DNA of 6,919 nucleotides. Origin: Bacteroidales bacterium (GTDB taxonomy: Bacteria > Bacteroidota > Bacteroidia > Bacteroidales > UBA932). The notes under the pieces were generated by a model, which ran no database searches, was not told the DNA's origin, and was given only the letters and a program-made list of their open reading frames with translations. Below are positions 5,867-6,919 of the stretch, one piece after another. Position 1 is the stretch's first letter. Each line of letters opens with the position of its first letter. Location: contig JAFWPT010000301.1 of the NCBI GenBank assembly GCA_017509375.1, positions 1 to 6,919 of the forward strand, in the 5' to 3' direction. The translations under genes and the position numbers were made by a program.

Positions 5867-6919
5867 CTATCTGTTGTCCCAGTAGCTGCTGCTCTTTCTG
5901 AGCTGGAGAATGTCGGCAAGGGCCGAGGCGTTAGCGGCAATGCGGAACTGGTATGACGCCCAAGAACCTGTAGGTACCCAGGATACGGAAATATTGAAGC
6001 AGTGCAGGTCGTAGGTGAAGCTGAATTGAGTGGTAGTTATCTTCATCGCCTGCAGGTCGAAACCGGAGCTGGCAGTTATGCTCAGGCGCGGAGTCAGCTT
6101 TATGTTTCCGTTGGCTTGAACGGTCTGCGTAATGGAACTGGCAGGCTTGACTACGTCATTTTCTTTGCTGTATCTCACATTGTAGCTGAACGAGTAGCTC
6201 AAGCTGAGGGACCAGGGAGCATTGGGGTTGGTGTAGTAGAGCCAGCCGCCTGGGATGAACTCACCAGTCACGGGGTGATAGAAATAGCGCTGGTAATAGC
6301 TTGCGGCGCCGTTTATGACCGAGCCGCCTATGCTGCTTTCTCCCTTGGAACCATCATTTCCGTTTATCTCTCCTTTGCCGGAAATGGACCAGGAAGCCGA
6401 TGCGCTGATGTTGTTGAGCCTTGCCAGGCCTTGCCCCTGGGTGATGGCGAACTTGTTTATTGGCCTGGCGTCAGGGCCTATCGCGTAGGGGCTGAAACTG
6501 GCGCTTCCGCTGAGTGACACTTGATTGAACAAAGAGGTGCTCATCGAAAGGTTTATGTTGCTCATCTTTAAGCTGTCTGCCAGGAAGTTGTAACTGGTGC
6601 TGAGGTTCAGCTGGTCAATCAGCTTGACTTTCTTTGTGCCTTTTCCGGTGGTGTCCGCGCTGTCCCTGACCTTTGCCTCGAGGTTGTTGCCTATGGAGAT
6701 GTTCGCCGATGCCGACCGTCCCTTTCCGGGAGGACCATATATATTGCCCTGATAGATGTTATATTCGTATGTCTTTTGTTCGCCGGTATTGATGTCCTGA
6801 TAATTGAGCGTGCGATATCCGTTTGCATAAGTGCCCAGCTCCGGAGTAAATGACATGGATACGGAAGGGGATACTACGTGCCTGATAGCCTGCACGGTAT
6901 TATGGCTGCCGAATTGATA
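5867..6919 (-). CDS. lptD: LptD-like LPS assembly outer-membrane protein, C-terminal part
   Basis: The frame is open from the window edge to a TAG at 5869-5867, giving the last 350 residues of a larger protein. A GTG at 6895 is internal, since the frame continues unbroken to 6919 with residues matching the family. The fragment is rich in Ser, Asn and alternating polar/hydrophobic stretches ending in aromatic residues, as in transmembrane beta-strands. The segments RHVVSPSVSMSF, FSPYAIGPDARPINK, PWSLSLSYSFSYNV and the closing ISVSWVPTGSW through SALADIL match my recollection of Bacteroidota LptD. Such proteins form the outer-membrane barrel that places lipopolysaccharide on the cell surface and are usually about 850-950 residues. 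The N-terminal periplasmic part and most of the barrel are outside the window. The stop is one base from the stop of the convergent PHP gene. A different large outer-membrane barrel family is the main alternative. Confidence 0.83.
   Translation of the reverse strand, partial: YQFGSHNTVQAIRHVVSPSVSMSFTPELGTYANGYRTLNYQDINTGEQKTYEYNIYQGNIYGPPGKGRSASANISIGNNLEAKVRDSADTTGKGTKKVKLIDQLNLSTSYNFLADSLKMSNINLSMSTSLFNQVSLSGSASFSPYAIGPDARPINKFAITQGQGLARLNNISASASWSISGKGEINGNDGSKGESSIGGSVINGAASYYQRYFYHPVTGEFIPGGWLYYTNPNAPWSLSLSYSFSYNVRYSKENDVVKPASSITQTVQANGNIKLTPRLSITASSGFDLQAMKITTTQFSFTYDLHCFNISVSWVPTGSWASYQFRIAANASALADILQLRKSSSYWDNR

Noticed and set aside
5521..5940. Minus-strand frame across the PHP/lptD junction
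   Set aside because: It lies opposite the C-terminal half of the PHP gene and overlaps the end of lptD in another frame; no recognisable features.
6002..6517. Plus-strand frame of 171 codons opposite lptD
   Set aside because: It is antisense to a beta-barrel sequence matching LptD. Its Gly/Ala/Val bias is the complement of Ser/Asn-rich codons.

Overview
The window looks like chromosomal DNA from a member of the Bacteroidota, most likely Bacteroidales, of moderate GC content by eye. Four signs agree. The upstream regions carry the Bacteroidota-type promoter box TAnnTTTG. Clear Shine-Dalgarno sequences are absent. Rho carries a long disordered insertion between its N-terminal helical domain and its RNA-binding fold. 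The nucleoside kinase with a TGS/SAD-like N-terminus and the LptD C-terminus are both of the types seen in that phylum. Genus cannot be fixed from the sequence alone.

Layout, left to right. Positions 1-1301 (minus) hold the first 433 residues of a uridine/nucleoside kinase that runs off the left edge. A 52-bp gap with overlapping divergent promoters separates it from upp (1354-1983, plus), followed 9 bp later by a small lipoprotein gene of unknown function (1993-2502, plus). A 98-bp gap contains a strong bidirectional intrinsic terminator (2566-2594 with flanking A and T tracts). Then comes rho (2601-4571, minus), with a 220-residue low-complexity region that includes five QQQNG-type repeats. 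A second divergent promoter region (4572-4674) separates rho from a membrane-anchored PHP-domain protein (4675-5865, plus). That gene converges, with a single base between the stop codons, on the C-terminal 350 residues of an LptD-like outer-membrane LPS assembly protein (5867-6919, minus), which runs off the right edge.

Functionally, the kinase and upp form a pyrimidine salvage pair: uridine to UMP by the kinase, and uracil plus PRPP to UMP by UPRT. Their promoters share one short spacer. Rho is the transcription termination factor. The PHP protein, the lipoprotein and LptD are envelope-associated, with no visible link to each other beyond proximity.

I see no phage, transposon, CRISPR array, tRNA or rRNA, and no obvious new multigene system. 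The points most worth a second look are the repeat-bearing disordered region of Rho, the two back-to-back divergent promoter modules with apparently leaderless starts, the PHP protein with a variant metal-site motif, and the terminator-free convergence on lptD.
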